Assembly: GCF_021602155.1 (NCBI RefSeq)
Contig: NZ_BQHY01000010.1
Location: 62,001-126,000, forward strand
Direction of reading: 5' to 3'
Source of the DNA: Pseudomonas parakoreensis
GTDB lineage: Bacteria > Pseudomonadota > Gammaproteobacteria > Pseudomonadales > Pseudomonadaceae
DNA: 64,000 bases
In this document: positions 50,045-58,249 of the stretch, one piece after another
How positions within the stretch are numbered: position 1 is the stretch's first letter
How the letters are laid out: each line of letters begins with the position of its first letter
Program-made: the position numbers and the translations under genes
Notes under the pieces: model-generated
Seen by the model: only the letters and a program-made list of their open reading frames with translations
What the model was told of the DNA's origin: nothing
Database searches by the model: none

Positions 50045-51202
50045 ATGCCGCTCGACCCACTGACGATGCTGACCATTTCGATCGCTCTCGCAGCCGCCGC
50101 CGCGCTGTATCTGGCGGTTGAGTGGCGCAGCATTCGTGAGCCTTCGCTGCTGTTCTGGAGCGCCGGTTTCGCCACCATTACCATCGGTTCCACCCTGGCC
50201 CTGCTGCGCAGTAATGGTTTTCTGCTGATCGGCATCTGGTTCGCCAACGGCTTGCTGGTGACCGCGCACTTTCTGTTTTTGCTGGGGGTGGCGCGCTTCA
50301 CGCAGATCCGTCTGTCCCCGGCCTGGTACCTGATTTTCGTCAGCTGGCTGGTCATGCTGTTGTTGCCGGACGGGCCGTTGTGGTCGAAAGTCATGCTGGC
50401 CGCCAACTCGCTGCTGGTGGCCGCCTCGACGCTCAAGGCCAGTCTGCTGCTGCGCCCTCATGGCAGTTCGCTGAGCGTCGGCGCGGTGCAACTGCGCTAC
50501 GTGTTGCTCGGTCACGGGCTGTTCTATGTGGCCAAGGCCCTGACCGTGATGATCCCGGGCACGCTGATCGATCTGGCGGCGTTCCGGGGTGAAATCATTC
50601 AGATTTCGCTGGTTGAAGGCGCAATGGCGATCATGCTGATCGCGCTGTCAATGACCGGCACCGAACGCTACCGGCGCGAGGAACAGATCGCCCGACTGGC
50701 CGCCCGTGATCCGCTGACCGCTCTCTACAACCGCCGCGCTCTCGATGTGCGCGCGCCGCGCTTGCTGCAGGACGTCTCCCCGGCGCATCCGGGCGCCCTG
50801 CTGCTGATCGACATCGACAACTTCAAATCGGTCAACGATCAGTACGGTCACAGCGCCGGCGACCGTTTGCTGGTGGCCTTGAGTGAAATGATCCGCGCCG
50901 AGACTTCCGATGAGACGCTCGCCGCCCGTTTGGGCGGCGACGAGTTCGTGATTTTGCTGAGCAACGCGCCCAGCGATCACGTCGTCAGACTGGGCGACGC
51001 CCTGCGGGATCAGTTTCACCGCAGCGCCGCCCAGGCATTCCCGACACCAGAGCCGGTGACGTTGAGCATCGGCGCCACCCTGTTCAACCAGCCGCCGGCC
51101 AGTCTCGCGGCATTGATCGAACAAGGCGACGCCGCGCTTTATGAATCCAAGCGCGGTGGGCGCAACCGCCTGCGCCTGACCGGAATCACCCCTTCAGGAT
51201 GA
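50045..51202 (+). CDS. membrane diguanylate cyclase (GGDEF)
   Basis: A 385-residue protein. Residues about 5-205 hold six or seven membrane helices (PLTMLTISIALAAAAALYLA, then LLIGIWFANGLLVTAHFLFL). A GGDEF domain follows: LAARDPLTALYNRRAL, ALLLIDIDNFKSVNDQYGHS and LGGDEFVILLS. The site is intact, so it should make cyclic di-GMP. The residues at the RxxD inhibitory I-site are not conserved (SDET instead), so the product may lack feedback control. The stop overlaps the start of the thioesterase gene (ATGA). Confidence 0.9.
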   Translation: MPLDPLTMLTISIALAAAAALYLAVEWRSIREPSLLFWSAGFATITIGSTLALLRSNGFLLIGIWFANGLLVTAHFLFLLGVARFTQIRLSPAWYLIFVSWLVMLLLPDGPLWSKVMLAANSLLVAASTLKASLLLRPHGSSLSVGAVQLRYVLLGHGLFYVAKALTVMIPGTLIDLAAFRGEIIQISLVEGAMAIMLIALSMTGTERYRREEQIARLAARDPLTALYNRRALDVRAPRLLQDVSPAHPGALLLIDIDNFKSVNDQYGHSAGDRLLVALSEMIRAETSDETLAARLGGDEFVILLSNAPSDHVVRLGDALRDQFHRSAAQAFPTPEPVTLSIGATLFNQPPASLAALIEQGDAALYESKRGGRNRLRLTGITPSG

Positions 51203-51705
51203 CCAGCCCCATGACCCGTTCCGAAACGTCCCTGCAAGACCTCGCCGCCCCCGCTGGCGTCTGCTACGGCTGCGGCGGCCGCAACCCGCATGGGCTGCAC
51301 GTCAAAAGCTTCTGGCACGAGGACGGCGTGCATGTGATGGCCGAACACCTGCCGGACGACAAATACTGCGGCTGGCCGGATCTGGTGTACGGCGGGTTGC
51401 TGGCGATGCTGGTCGACTGCCATTCCAACTGGACCGCGATGGCTTACCACTACCGCGCCGAACAGCGTGCCCCGGGCAGCCTGCCGCGCATCGACTGCGT
51501 CACCGGCAACCTCGGCCTCAAGTTCATCAAACCCACACCGATGGGCGTCACCCTGACCCTGCGCGCCAGGGTCGAAGGCGATGTCGGGCGCAAAACCCGG
51601 GTGATCTGCGAGGTGTACGCCGGGGAAGTGCTGACGGCGGTGGGTGATTCGGTGTTCGTGCGGGTCGATACCGGGCAACTGGCGGACGCGGCACACGGTC
51701 GCTGA
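51199..51705 (+). CDS. PaaI-type hot-dog thioesterase
   Basis: 168 residues, beginning either at ATG 51199 (overlapping the GGDEF stop) or at ATG 51211. The hot-dog fold pattern is visible: GVCYGCGGRNPHGLHVKSFW, LVYGGLLAMLVDCHSNWTAM and LGLKFIKPTPMGVTLTLRAR. CYGCGxxNPxGL at the start is typical of the PaaI-like acyl-CoA thioesterase subgroup. It is translationally coupled to a diguanylate cyclase, with no obvious functional link. A repeat pair follows 12 bases after the stop. Confidence 0.85.
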   Translation: MTSPMTRSETSLQDLAAPAGVCYGCGGRNPHGLHVKSFWHEDGVHVMAEHLPDDKYCGWPDLVYGGLLAMLVDCHSNWTAMAYHYRAEQRAPGSLPRIDCVTGNLGLKFIKPTPMGVTLTLRARVEGDVGRKTRVICEVYAGEVLTAVGDSVFVRVDTGQLADAAHGR

Positions 51706-51717
51706 CTTCCCCCGCTC

Positions 51718-51802
51718 CCCTGTAGGAGCTGCCGCAGGCTGCGATCTTTTGACTTTAAAGATCAACATCAAAAGATCGCAGCCTGCGGCAGCTCCTACAG
51801 GG
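51718..51802. repeat. REPIN-like inverted pair, TGTAGGAGCTGCCGCAGGC type
   Basis: Arms CCCTGTAGGAGCTGCCGCAG and CTGCGGCAGCTCCTACAGGG, nearly identical to the copy at 5475. The pair separates the thioesterase and methyltransferase genes. Confidence 0.9.
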
Positions 51803-51995
51803 CATGGTGCTCGAATTAACCCGCGCGCTGACCCGAAAGACTGCATGACCGATTTGCGGCCCACAGCAGCGATGGCAGACAGACGTCTAATCGCCTCGGC
51901 AATCGTAAGACTCACCTACATGTTTTTCCGCTTGTGGAGCGCACTGCCAACCCCTTATAAGAGCGGCTCTCACTCGCGAATTGAAGGATGCACCC

Positions 51996-53540
51996 ATGAG
52001 CAATGCCTGGAACGAAGGGTATTTCACCGACGAGGGCTACACCTACTCGTATAGCCGGGAAATCAATCCGGTGTTCCAGCGTTTTTGCCTGTTGTTGCGC
52101 GGCTTTGCCACGCTGGAGAGTGCCGCTGGCTACCACTGCGAACTGGGCTTCGGCCAGGGTGTTTCGATCAACATCCATGCCGCCGCCAACCCGGGAAACT
52201 ACGTCGGCACCGATTTCATGCCATCCCAGGCCGCGCATGCCATTGCATTGGCGAGCGACTGGAACAGCCAGGCGCGCCTGTATGACGACAGTTTCGAGCA
52301 ACTGCTGGCCCGGGATGACCTGCCGGCCTTCGACAGTATCAGCCTGCATGGCATCTGGACCTGGGTCAGCCGCGACAATCAGCAACTGATCGTCGAATTC
52401 GCCCGCCGCCACCTCAAACCCGGCGGCCTGTTGTATGTCAGCTACAACTGTTTCCCGGGCTGGTCGCCTTCGGCGCCCTTGCGCAATCTGTTCAGTCTGC
52501 ACAACCGCTTTGCCAGCCACGCCTCCACCAGCCCGGCCAAACGTATCGATGCCGCGATGCAATTTTCCGAAGCGCTGTTGGCAGCCAATCCGAAGTACGC
52601 CAGAACGGCGCCCGCTCTCGGTGCCCAGTTGCAGAGCATCAAGGGCCAGAATCGTCAGTACGTGGCCCATGAGTACTTCAATCGCGACTGGAACTGCATG
52701 TATTTCACCGACGTGGTCGACGCCATGGCGGCGGCCAAACTCGACTACGCCGCGACCGCCGTGCCGTTGGATACCGTTGCAGCGCTGAATCTGAGTGCAG
52801 AAGGCATGGACTTTTTGCAGGGGATCGAGCATCCGGTCATGCGCGAACAGGCGCGCGACTACTTCATCAATCAGAACTTCCGCCGGGATCTGTACGTGCG
52901 CGGTGCCAATCGGCTGTCTGCCGCCGAACAGCGGGATGCCCTGCTGAGAAGCCGGTTTGTCCTGTTGCAAGCCATTGAAAACATTCCTGACACGGTCACC
53001 GGTCCCGCCGGCGCGGCTTCGCTGCAAGCGGAGATTTACAGCCCGGTGCTCGCAGCGCTCGCAGCCAATGCCTATGCAGCGAAGACCCTGCAGCAGTTAT
53101 CGATGGCTGTGGGCTCCGTGTCTTACGACGACCTGGTGCAGGCTGTCACCGTGCTGATCGGCATGGGCGTCGCCGCGCCATGCCAAAGCGAGGCCGCTGA
53201 AAGACAGGTGCAGGAACGTTGCGACACCCTGAACCTGCAACTGTGCAAGCGGGCGCTGTTCAACAGCGATATTCAGGTGCTGGCCAGCCCGGTCACCGGC
53301 GGTGGCGTGGCAGTCAGCCGCGTCCAGCAGTTGTTCCTGATTTCGCTCAAACAAGGCATGACTGACCCGCAAGACTGGGCGCAACTGGCATGGGCCGTCA
53401 TCGGTGAACAGGGCGAAGTGCTGCTCAGGGGTGACCAGCCGCTGCTCACCGCCGAAGAAAACCTTGCCGAGATGACTGAGCAGGCCCGGGCATTTGCCCA
53501 GACACCGCTGGACATTCTCATGGCGTTGAAGATTGCCTGA
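51996..53540 (+). CDS. SAM-dependent methyltransferase with methyltransferase regulatory domain
   Basis: The start is ATG 51996 (MSNAWNEGYFTDEGYTYSYS), with AAGGATG 6 bases upstream. The product has 514 residues. The N-terminal Rossmann-type methyltransferase has HCELGFGQGVSINIHAAANP (SAM-binding GxGxG-like), GTDFMPSQAAHAIALA and SISLHGIWTWVSRDNQQLIV. Residues about 210-300 match the methyltransferase regulatory domain (QNRQYVAHEYFNRDWNCMYF). The C-terminal third is helical and unassigned. The substrate is unknown; relatives sit near glycan or T6SS loci, but nothing of the kind is adjacent here. Confidence 0.85.
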   Translation: MSNAWNEGYFTDEGYTYSYSREINPVFQRFCLLLRGFATLESAAGYHCELGFGQGVSINIHAAANPGNYVGTDFMPSQAAHAIALASDWNSQARLYDDSFEQLLARDDLPAFDSISLHGIWTWVSRDNQQLIVEFARRHLKPGGLLYVSYNCFPGWSPSAPLRNLFSLHNRFASHASTSPAKRIDAAMQFSEALLAANPKYARTAPALGAQLQSIKGQNRQYVAHEYFNRDWNCMYFTDVVDAMAAAKLDYAATAVPLDTVAALNLSAEGMDFLQGIEHPVMREQARDYFINQNFRRDLYVRGANRLSAAEQRDALLRSRFVLLQAIENIPDTVTGPAGAASLQAEIYSPVLAALAANAYAAKTLQQLSMAVGSVSYDDLVQAVTVLIGMGVAAPCQSEAAERQVQERCDTLNLQLCKRALFNSDIQVLASPVTGGGVAVSRVQQLFLISLKQGMTDPQDWAQLAWAVIGEQGEVLLRGDQPLLTAEENLAEMTEQARAFAQTPLDILMALKIA

Positions 53541-53553
53541 TCCCTCCCCCCGA

Positions 53554-53583
53554 ACGACTGGCCGCGATCACCAGCGGCCGGTC
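53554..53583 (+). terminator. hairpin after the methyltransferase gene
   Basis: GACTGGCCGC-GATCACCA-GCGGCCGGTC, a 10-bp stem with one G-U pair, 14 bases after the stop. No T-run follows. Confidence 0.5.
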
Positions 53584-53739
53584 GTCTGCATTTGCGGCCA
53601 TGAATGCCGTCTCCGGACTTGACCTCCAGCACTTCCATCCCTGACTCCCCGGCGAAAAAGCAAAATTGCCATGTGTTTCCATCGTTCCTTCTGGCGTCGC
53701 ACTGTTCATTGCCCGTTCCTGTCTGTCTGGAGTTTCTCG

Positions 53740-55869
53740 ATGCCATCGCCCAAATCCCTGCCCTCTGCCCTGCTGGGCCTGGCCCTCGCCTGCCCGGTCA
53801 TGGCCGAGGAACCCAAAGGCATGGAGCTGGGCCAGGTGCTGATTTCCGCTGACGAGCAAAGTGGCACCGATGCCTCCGTCGCCGAGGCCGAAGCGCGTCT
53901 GGCGCAAGTGCCCGGCGGCAGCAATGTGGTCGACATGCGTCAGCCGTTGCAGGGCCGGGTGGCGAGCAATCAGGACGTCCTGGCGTATCAGCCCGGGGTC
54001 TACGCGCAGTCGGCGGGCAACGAAGGGGTGAAAATCTCGATCCGTGGTTCGGGGATCAACCGCGCACCGGGCGCGCATGCCTCGGGGTTGTACACGATGC
54101 TCGACGGCCTGCCGCTGACCGGCCCCGGCGGCACGCCCTACGAATTGCTCGAACCGCTGTGGCTCGACCGTGTGGAGGTGCTGCGCGGCGCCAACGGCTT
54201 TGATCGCGGTGCACTGGCGCTGGGCGGCGCCGTCGATTACGTCAGCCACACCGGCTACGACGCGCCGAAACTGCAGGTGCGCTATGCCACCGGCAGCCAC
54301 GGCTATCAGCAGCGTCAGATCAGTTCCGGGCAAGTGCTGGGCGACTTCGATTACTACGTGTCGCTGACCGACGCGAACGCCGACGGCTATCAGGATCACA
54401 CCGCCAGCGAGAGCAAAGGCGTGATCGCCAACTTCGGCTATCGCTTCAACCCGAACCTGGAGACCCGCTTCTATTTCCGTTACCGCGAGACCGACAACGA
54501 CCTCGCCGGCCGCGTGACCAAACACTCGATCGAGCACACGCCACGGGCGGCCAACCCGGCCTATGTGTCGCGCGACGACAGCCGCAAACAACCGGGCAGC
54601 ACCTTCATCGGCAACAAGACCACCTACTACATCGACGATGATTCGAGCATTCAGACCGGCCTGGTCTATCACGACTACCCGATGGACCTGCGCGAAGGCC
54701 CGAACCGTCTGAAAGTGGCCTACACCGACGTCAGCGGCACGTTCGACTACAAGCGCCGCGACACCCTGTTCGGCATGGAAAGCCGCAGCACCATCGGCCT
54801 GCGCACCACCAAACATTTGCCCAACGACGGCGCCAGTGAATTCGTGCGCATCCCGTCCGGCAACACCGCCGCGTATGCGCCGGGCACGCGCATGCGCAAC
54901 TTCACCTATCAGGGTTCGGACACCGTTCTGCACGTCGGCAACGACCTGGAAATCGCCGACGACCTGTGGCTGACCACCGGCCTCGCCGCCCTCTACACCC
55001 GCCGCGAAAGCGCCGTCACCTACCCGCAAAACGCCGGCAAGACCAGCATGAGCGACTGGGACTATGCGCCGCGTGTGGGCCTGCGCTATCAGGTCACGCC
55101 GGACCTGCAACTGTTCGGCAACCTCAGCCGTTCGGTGGAAGCACCGCACCCGTGGTCGCTGATCTACAGCTCGAACATTCGCTTCCCGGCCGGCAACGGC
55201 GCGGCGACCGGCACCCAGAGCGACCCGATCAAACTGCAGAACCAGACTGCGACCACCCTCGAACTCGGCGGTCGCGGCGACAGCGCGCTCGGCCAGTGGA
55301 GCCTGGCGTGGTACTACGCGCAGGTGCGCCACGAATTGCTGTCGGTATTGCCGGATGCCAACGCCGTCACCCCGTACGAACTCAACGCCAGCCCCACCGT
55401 GCACCAAGGCGTGGAAGCCAGTCTGCAAAGCACGCTGTGGTCAGCCGCCGACGGACGTAAATTGAGCCTGCGTCAGGCCTACACGTTCAGCGATTTCCAC
55501 TACCGCGACGATCAGCGCTTCGGCGACAACCGCCTGCCCGGCCTGCCGATGCACTACTACCAGGGCGAACTGCGCCACGACTGGCCGCAAGGCTTCTTCG
55601 CGGCGGTCAACACGCAACTGGTGTCCAAAGTCGCGGTGGATTACGCCAACAGCTACTACGCCGATCCGTACGCACTGTTCGGTGCCACCGTCGGCTACAA
55701 CGCGCCGAAAAACGACTGGCAAACCTGGCTCGACCTGCGCAACCTGACCAACAAGCACTATGCCGCCACCGTCACGCCGGGGTATGACGACAAAAGTCTG
55801 GATGCGGCGCGGTCTACGCCGGGTGAAGGGTTCGGGGTTTATGTCGGGGTGTCGTGGAGTCTGCTCTAA
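53740..55869 (+). CDS. TonB-dependent outer-membrane receptor
   Basis: The start is ATG 53740 (MPSPKSLPSALLGLALACPV), with GGAG 7 bases upstream. The product has 709 residues. The signal peptide ends VMA-EE. The plug domain has LGQVLISADEQ (TonB-box-like), QDVLAYQPGVYAQSAGNEGV, KISIRGSGINRAPG and DRVEVLRGANGFDRGALALG. The barrel runs to the final GVYVGVSWSLL, ending in Leu rather than the usual Phe. No siderophore-type regulatory pair or N-terminal signalling domain is present, and the substrate is unknown. Isolated gene. Confidence 0.9.
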   Translation: MPSPKSLPSALLGLALACPVMAEEPKGMELGQVLISADEQSGTDASVAEAEARLAQVPGGSNVVDMRQPLQGRVASNQDVLAYQPGVYAQSAGNEGVKISIRGSGINRAPGAHASGLYTMLDGLPLTGPGGTPYELLEPLWLDRVEVLRGANGFDRGALALGGAVDYVSHTGYDAPKLQVRYATGSHGYQQRQISSGQVLGDFDYYVSLTDANADGYQDHTASESKGVIANFGYRFNPNLETRFYFRYRETDNDLAGRVTKHSIEHTPRAANPAYVSRDDSRKQPGSTFIGNKTTYYIDDDSSIQTGLVYHDYPMDLREGPNRLKVAYTDVSGTFDYKRRDTLFGMESRSTIGLRTTKHLPNDGASEFVRIPSGNTAAYAPGTRMRNFTYQGSDTVLHVGNDLEIADDLWLTTGLAALYTRRESAVTYPQNAGKTSMSDWDYAPRVGLRYQVTPDLQLFGNLSRSVEAPHPWSLIYSSNIRFPAGNGAATGTQSDPIKLQNQTATTLELGGRGDSALGQWSLAWYYAQVRHELLSVLPDANAVTPYELNASPTVHQGVEASLQSTLWSAADGRKLSLRQAYTFSDFHYRDDQRFGDNRLPGLPMHYYQGELRHDWPQGFFAAVNTQLVSKVAVDYANSYYADPYALFGATVGYNAPKNDWQTWLDLRNLTNKHYAATVTPGYDDKSLDAARSTPGEGFGVYVGVSWSLL

Positions 55870-55900
55870 CGGTTTGCATAATCGGCAACCCGCCGGGTTA

Positions 55901-56293
55901 CTACTCCAACGCAGGCAAATGATTACGCAAAATATTCTCCAGCCCCGGCCGCGTATGTTTCTCCCAAGGGCAAACATCCCGCGCATCGCCTGTGTGCAGA
56001 TACTCGCCGGCATCAAATGCCTGATAGATGTCAAAGGCTGGCTGGGGCATTTCTGCGTACATCGACACATCAACGATGGAGTTGATAAGTGCATTCATCA
56101 CTTCATCGCCAAACTCAAAATCACGCGTGTTTGACAGGAAATCTCTGGCTACGGCGATCGCGACTTGATTAAGCAGATCGCGACGTTCGACCTGCAGCCG
56201 CTCACAAAAGGGTTGCAGATCGATGTTCAAACCTTCTTCAATCGCTTCCAGCATGACCAGATAAAGATCGGCTTCACTCAACGGCCTACTCAT
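55901..56293 (-). CDS. small hypothetical protein, possible immunity-type
   Basis: The start is ATG 56293 (MSRPLSEADLYLVMLEAIEE), with AGGA upstream. The product has 130 acidic, mostly helical residues ending LENILRNHLPALE. No signal or membrane segment. It follows a DUF7660-like gene on the same strand by 32 bases; both are small acidic proteins. I do not recognise the family; its size and charge would fit an antitoxin or immunity protein, but no toxin is seen. Confidence 0.6.
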   Translation of the reverse strand: MSRPLSEADLYLVMLEAIEEGLNIDLQPFCERLQVERRDLLNQVAIAVARDFLSNTRDFEFGDEVMNALINSIVDVSMYAEMPQPAFDIYQAFDAGEYLHTGDARDVCPWEKHTRPGLENILRNHLPALE

Positions 56294-56325
56294 TTTTCCT
56301 GCTCTGTTCTTGATGGCTCGCCCGC

Positions 56326-56622
56326 TCACTCATAAAACTTGCCGGCCAGCAAAATGCTCGCGCAGCGCTGCCATACGTTGGCTGAAGCGACTTCCGCCGC
56401 CACCTGCCTGGAACTGTCAATCGCCCAGGCACCTGCGGCTTCGAGAAACGCATCCACAGATCCATTTTCCCAACCCAAGGCGCTCCGCCCATAGGGGGAC
56501 AGCGGTTCGTTCATCGTCTGCTCACGGGCGAAATCGGCACCCAGTGCCTGAATAAACGCAATGAACGATTGCTCGTCGTTCACACGCTCCAGCAACTCAT
56601 CAAGATCATCAGGCGCAGACAT
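56326..56622 (-). CDS. DUF7660-like small protein
   Basis: A 98-residue acidic protein. Features are DEQSFIAFIQALGADFAREQ, WENGSVDAFLEAAGAWAIDS and the ending ANVWQRCASILLAGKFYE. That W-x(3)-A-x(2)-LLAGKxYE ending is what I associate with the DUF7660 family, whose function is unknown. It begins the pair with the gene ending at 55901. Confidence 0.65.
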   Translation of the reverse strand: MSAPDDLDELLERVNDEQSFIAFIQALGADFAREQTMNEPLSPYGRSALGWENGSVDAFLEAAGAWAIDSSRQVAAEVASANVWQRCASILLAGKFYE

Positions 56623-56695
56623 CGTGGCACTTTCCGTTTTGTGAATGGTTTGCCCGGGATGCTGCTATGCATCGACCAAAGGGTCAATCAGTCCG

Positions 56696-57064
56696 TCAAA
56701 ACGGCCCCTGCGTCATCACCCGCGTCTCGATGATGTTGCGCAGCGCGTCAACCCGCTTCTGATACAGCTCAGTCAAGCAACCGACCTTGGCGCCACAGGC
56801 CTTGCGGCTTTTCAGGAAAGCCTGCTGTTCGCCGATCAGCGCGTCGCGCCCGCCCATCGGCAGCAGGCGTTTATCGAGGCTGAAGAGCTCGCCCATGGTG
56901 ACGTCCAAGTCGTTCAGCGTGCGGTTGGCGCAAACGGCTTTCTCGTCTGGCGCTTCGGCCTTGGCACAGTCGAAACTGGCGGCGTGTGCTGAGTTGGCAG
57001 CGATTAGCAGCGCACAGCCGAGGGCCGCGACAGTCACCCGTGAAATTTCTCGAACTCGTGTCAT
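56696..57064 (-). CDS. LprI-like periplasmic protein (lysozyme-inhibitor N-domain family)
   Basis: The start is ATG 57064 (MTRVREISRVTVAALGCALL). The product has 122 residues. The signal peptide ends SAHA-AS. The mature part has four cysteines in the LprI/DUF1311 pattern (FDCAKAEAPDEKAVCANRTL, SRKACGAKVGCLTELYQKRV) and LNDLDVTMGELF. The family includes lysozyme inhibitors and small periplasmic helper proteins. It diverges from the gene at 57105 with 40 bases between the starts. Confidence 0.8.
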   Translation of the reverse strand: MTRVREISRVTVAALGCALLIAANSAHAASFDCAKAEAPDEKAVCANRTLNDLDVTMGELFSLDKRLLPMGGRDALIGEQQAFLKSRKACGAKVGCLTELYQKRVDALRNIIETRVMTQGPF

Positions 57065-57104
57065 GTCGTCGTATCCAACGTTGTAAGCCAATGTAGGTAT
57101 GAAA

Positions 57105-57335
57105 ATGAAAAACACTGACGACCGCAAGCCCGCAACCCCTCATAACGCGCCTCCGCTCGACGCTGCCGGCAAACCGGTGGATGTGGTTCGCCGGGATCTG
57201 CAGGACAGCGACGACGATACCAAAGCTGTGGACGAGGTGCTGACGCCGACCTCGATCCGCACCAAGGAACAGGAAGCGGAGGAACTCAAGCGCAAGACCG
57301 ATGCGATCGAACGCAAGGTCGCCGACGGCAATTGA
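57105..57335 (+). CDS. small acidic hypothetical protein
   Basis: The start is ATG 57105, because GTAGG lies 7 bases upstream; an ATG at 57099 is too close to it. The product has 76 hydrophilic residues, rich in Asp, Glu, Lys (LQDSDDDTKAVDEVL, EQEAEELKRKTDAIERKVAD). It is probably partly disordered with a short coiled C-terminus. No family recognised. Confidence 0.6.
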   Translation: MKNTDDRKPATPHNAPPLDAAGKPVDVVRRDLQDSDDDTKAVDEVLTPTSIRTKEQEAEELKRKTDAIERKVADGN

Positions 57336-57733
57336 CTCCCCAGCCTCAGGGCAGCGCTGACGTGATATGTCGGGCGGAAGGATTGCTTATTGCCAATCAA
57401 TCCATCCGGCCCTGCGCTGGCCTTGGCCCTTTCTGCCCTTGGAAATACCTTCGTCCGCTCAACGGTTTGCAGCCCTTGAGCGGATACGTCCCGCGAGCCG
57501 TCAATCTCCCGCCCACGACCGTTCGGCGCTTTCTCTGGCAAGGCCGCAAATTCGCATCTAGGGTTGCATCGCTGGCGATATGCCAGCCACCCAGCGAATG
57601 TCGAATCGGCACTCGCCCGTAGCGGCACTGGAAAAGCAATCAGGGATGGTTTTTGTGCTTGCGGTTCTCCTGCGCTCTTGCCGAGCGCGTCACTGATCCC
57701 TGCGTTTCGTTGTGTTCTATCAAGGACAGAAAG
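57336..57733. other. intergenic region before the GDL-motif operon
   Basis: Almost 400 bases without a credible gene; a minus-strand frame (57140-57763) has no ribosome site and foreign composition. The region should hold the operon promoter; I cannot assign a -35/-10 pair with confidence. Confidence 0.4.
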
Positions 57734-57921
57734 ATGAACAACGTACCGGTCAATTCTCTGCATCTGCCACTCAGGCAGGCCACACGCAACGCTCCCGAAG
57801 TCCCGCCCGGCGGGTTCGGCTGAGAACGCCGGCGCCAGCCCGGACGCGCTGACGTCTGCGCTGCGCGCACTGAAACCCGCACTCGATCAGATCCCGACGG
57901 ATCAGGTAACCCGCTCGTGGA

Positions 57922-57942
57922 GAACAGCGCCTGCCGCTGTTC
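57922..57942 (+). other. hairpin GAACAGCG-CCTGC-CGCTGTTC
   Basis: A perfect 8-bp stem with a short loop inside the disrupted leader gene. It may be incidental or part of a leader structure. Confidence 0.3.
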
Positions 57943-57976
57943 TTGCAGGTCGCGGCTGCCTGTCTGTCAGGTAAGG

Positions 57977-58003
57977 CGCCCCTTCTCGTCAGGGGGCGGT
58001 TTT
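57977..58003 (+). terminator. weak terminator/attenuator before the first GDL gene
   Basis: CGCCCC...GGGGCG stem (57977-57998) followed by GTTTT, 27 bases before the DUF1843 start. Possible attenuator. Confidence 0.35.
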
Positions 58004-58029
58004 GCAGCACCAATGAGGAAACCCTCGCT

Positions 58030-58215
58030 ATGTCCCGTTCAACGGCCAACATCCCGCCTTACGGCGTCGCCATTCAAAGTGCGATCAAGCAAGGCGATGT
58101 GCAACACATGAAGACGCTGTTGCAACAACGCGACACCAGCAAGCCTGAAGCGCAAGACCTGAAAGACGCGTACGAAAAACTGGCCAAGGAAGTTTCCAGG
58201 CACGAAAAGTCCTGA
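58030..58215 (+). CDS. stand-alone DUF1843 protein with GDV motif
   Basis: The start is ATG 58030 (MSRSTANIPPYGVAIQSAIK), with GAGGAAA 9 bases upstream. The product has 61 residues. The DUF1843 core is PYGVAIQSAIKQGDVQHMK, with GDV at 22-24 where its neighbours have GDL. The remainder is helical (LKDAYEKLAKEVSRHEKS). The small size, with a shared motif next to a radical SAM enzyme, suggests a modification substrate; no experiment supports this yet. It is the first intact gene of the operon, 34 bases before the next start. Confidence 0.75.
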   Translation: MSRSTANIPPYGVAIQSAIKQGDVQHMKTLLQQRDTSKPEAQDLKDAYEKLAKEVSRHEKS

Positions 58216-58249
58216 AGCCATCAATCACATTGCAATGGAGGCAATCAAC

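Larger units (their letters stand above)
57734..58003 (+). pseudogene. frame-disrupted small gene leading the GDL-motif operon
   Basis: ATG 57734 with AAGGA upstream opens a 29-codon frame (MNNVPVNSLHLPLRQATRNA, ending PPGGFG). At the stop the coding character moves to the +1 frame (SPDALTSALRALKPALDQIP, then TDQVTR, codons around 57834-57914). It then moves to +2 (LPLFLQVAAACLSGKAP, about 57931-57980). Three successive frames each reading like normal protein suggest one gene of about 85 residues broken by two indels, or sequencing errors. A real 29-residue peptide is the alternative. Confidence 0.45.

Noticed and set aside
53518-55428. A 636-codon minus-strand frame opposite the TonB receptor
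   Set aside because: Antisense shadow; the receptor has signal, plug and barrel motifs on the other strand.
57140-57763. Minus-strand gene of 207 codons before the GDL operon
   Set aside because: No ribosome site, Ser/Arg-rich shadow composition, and it overlaps the good plus-strand gene at 57105.
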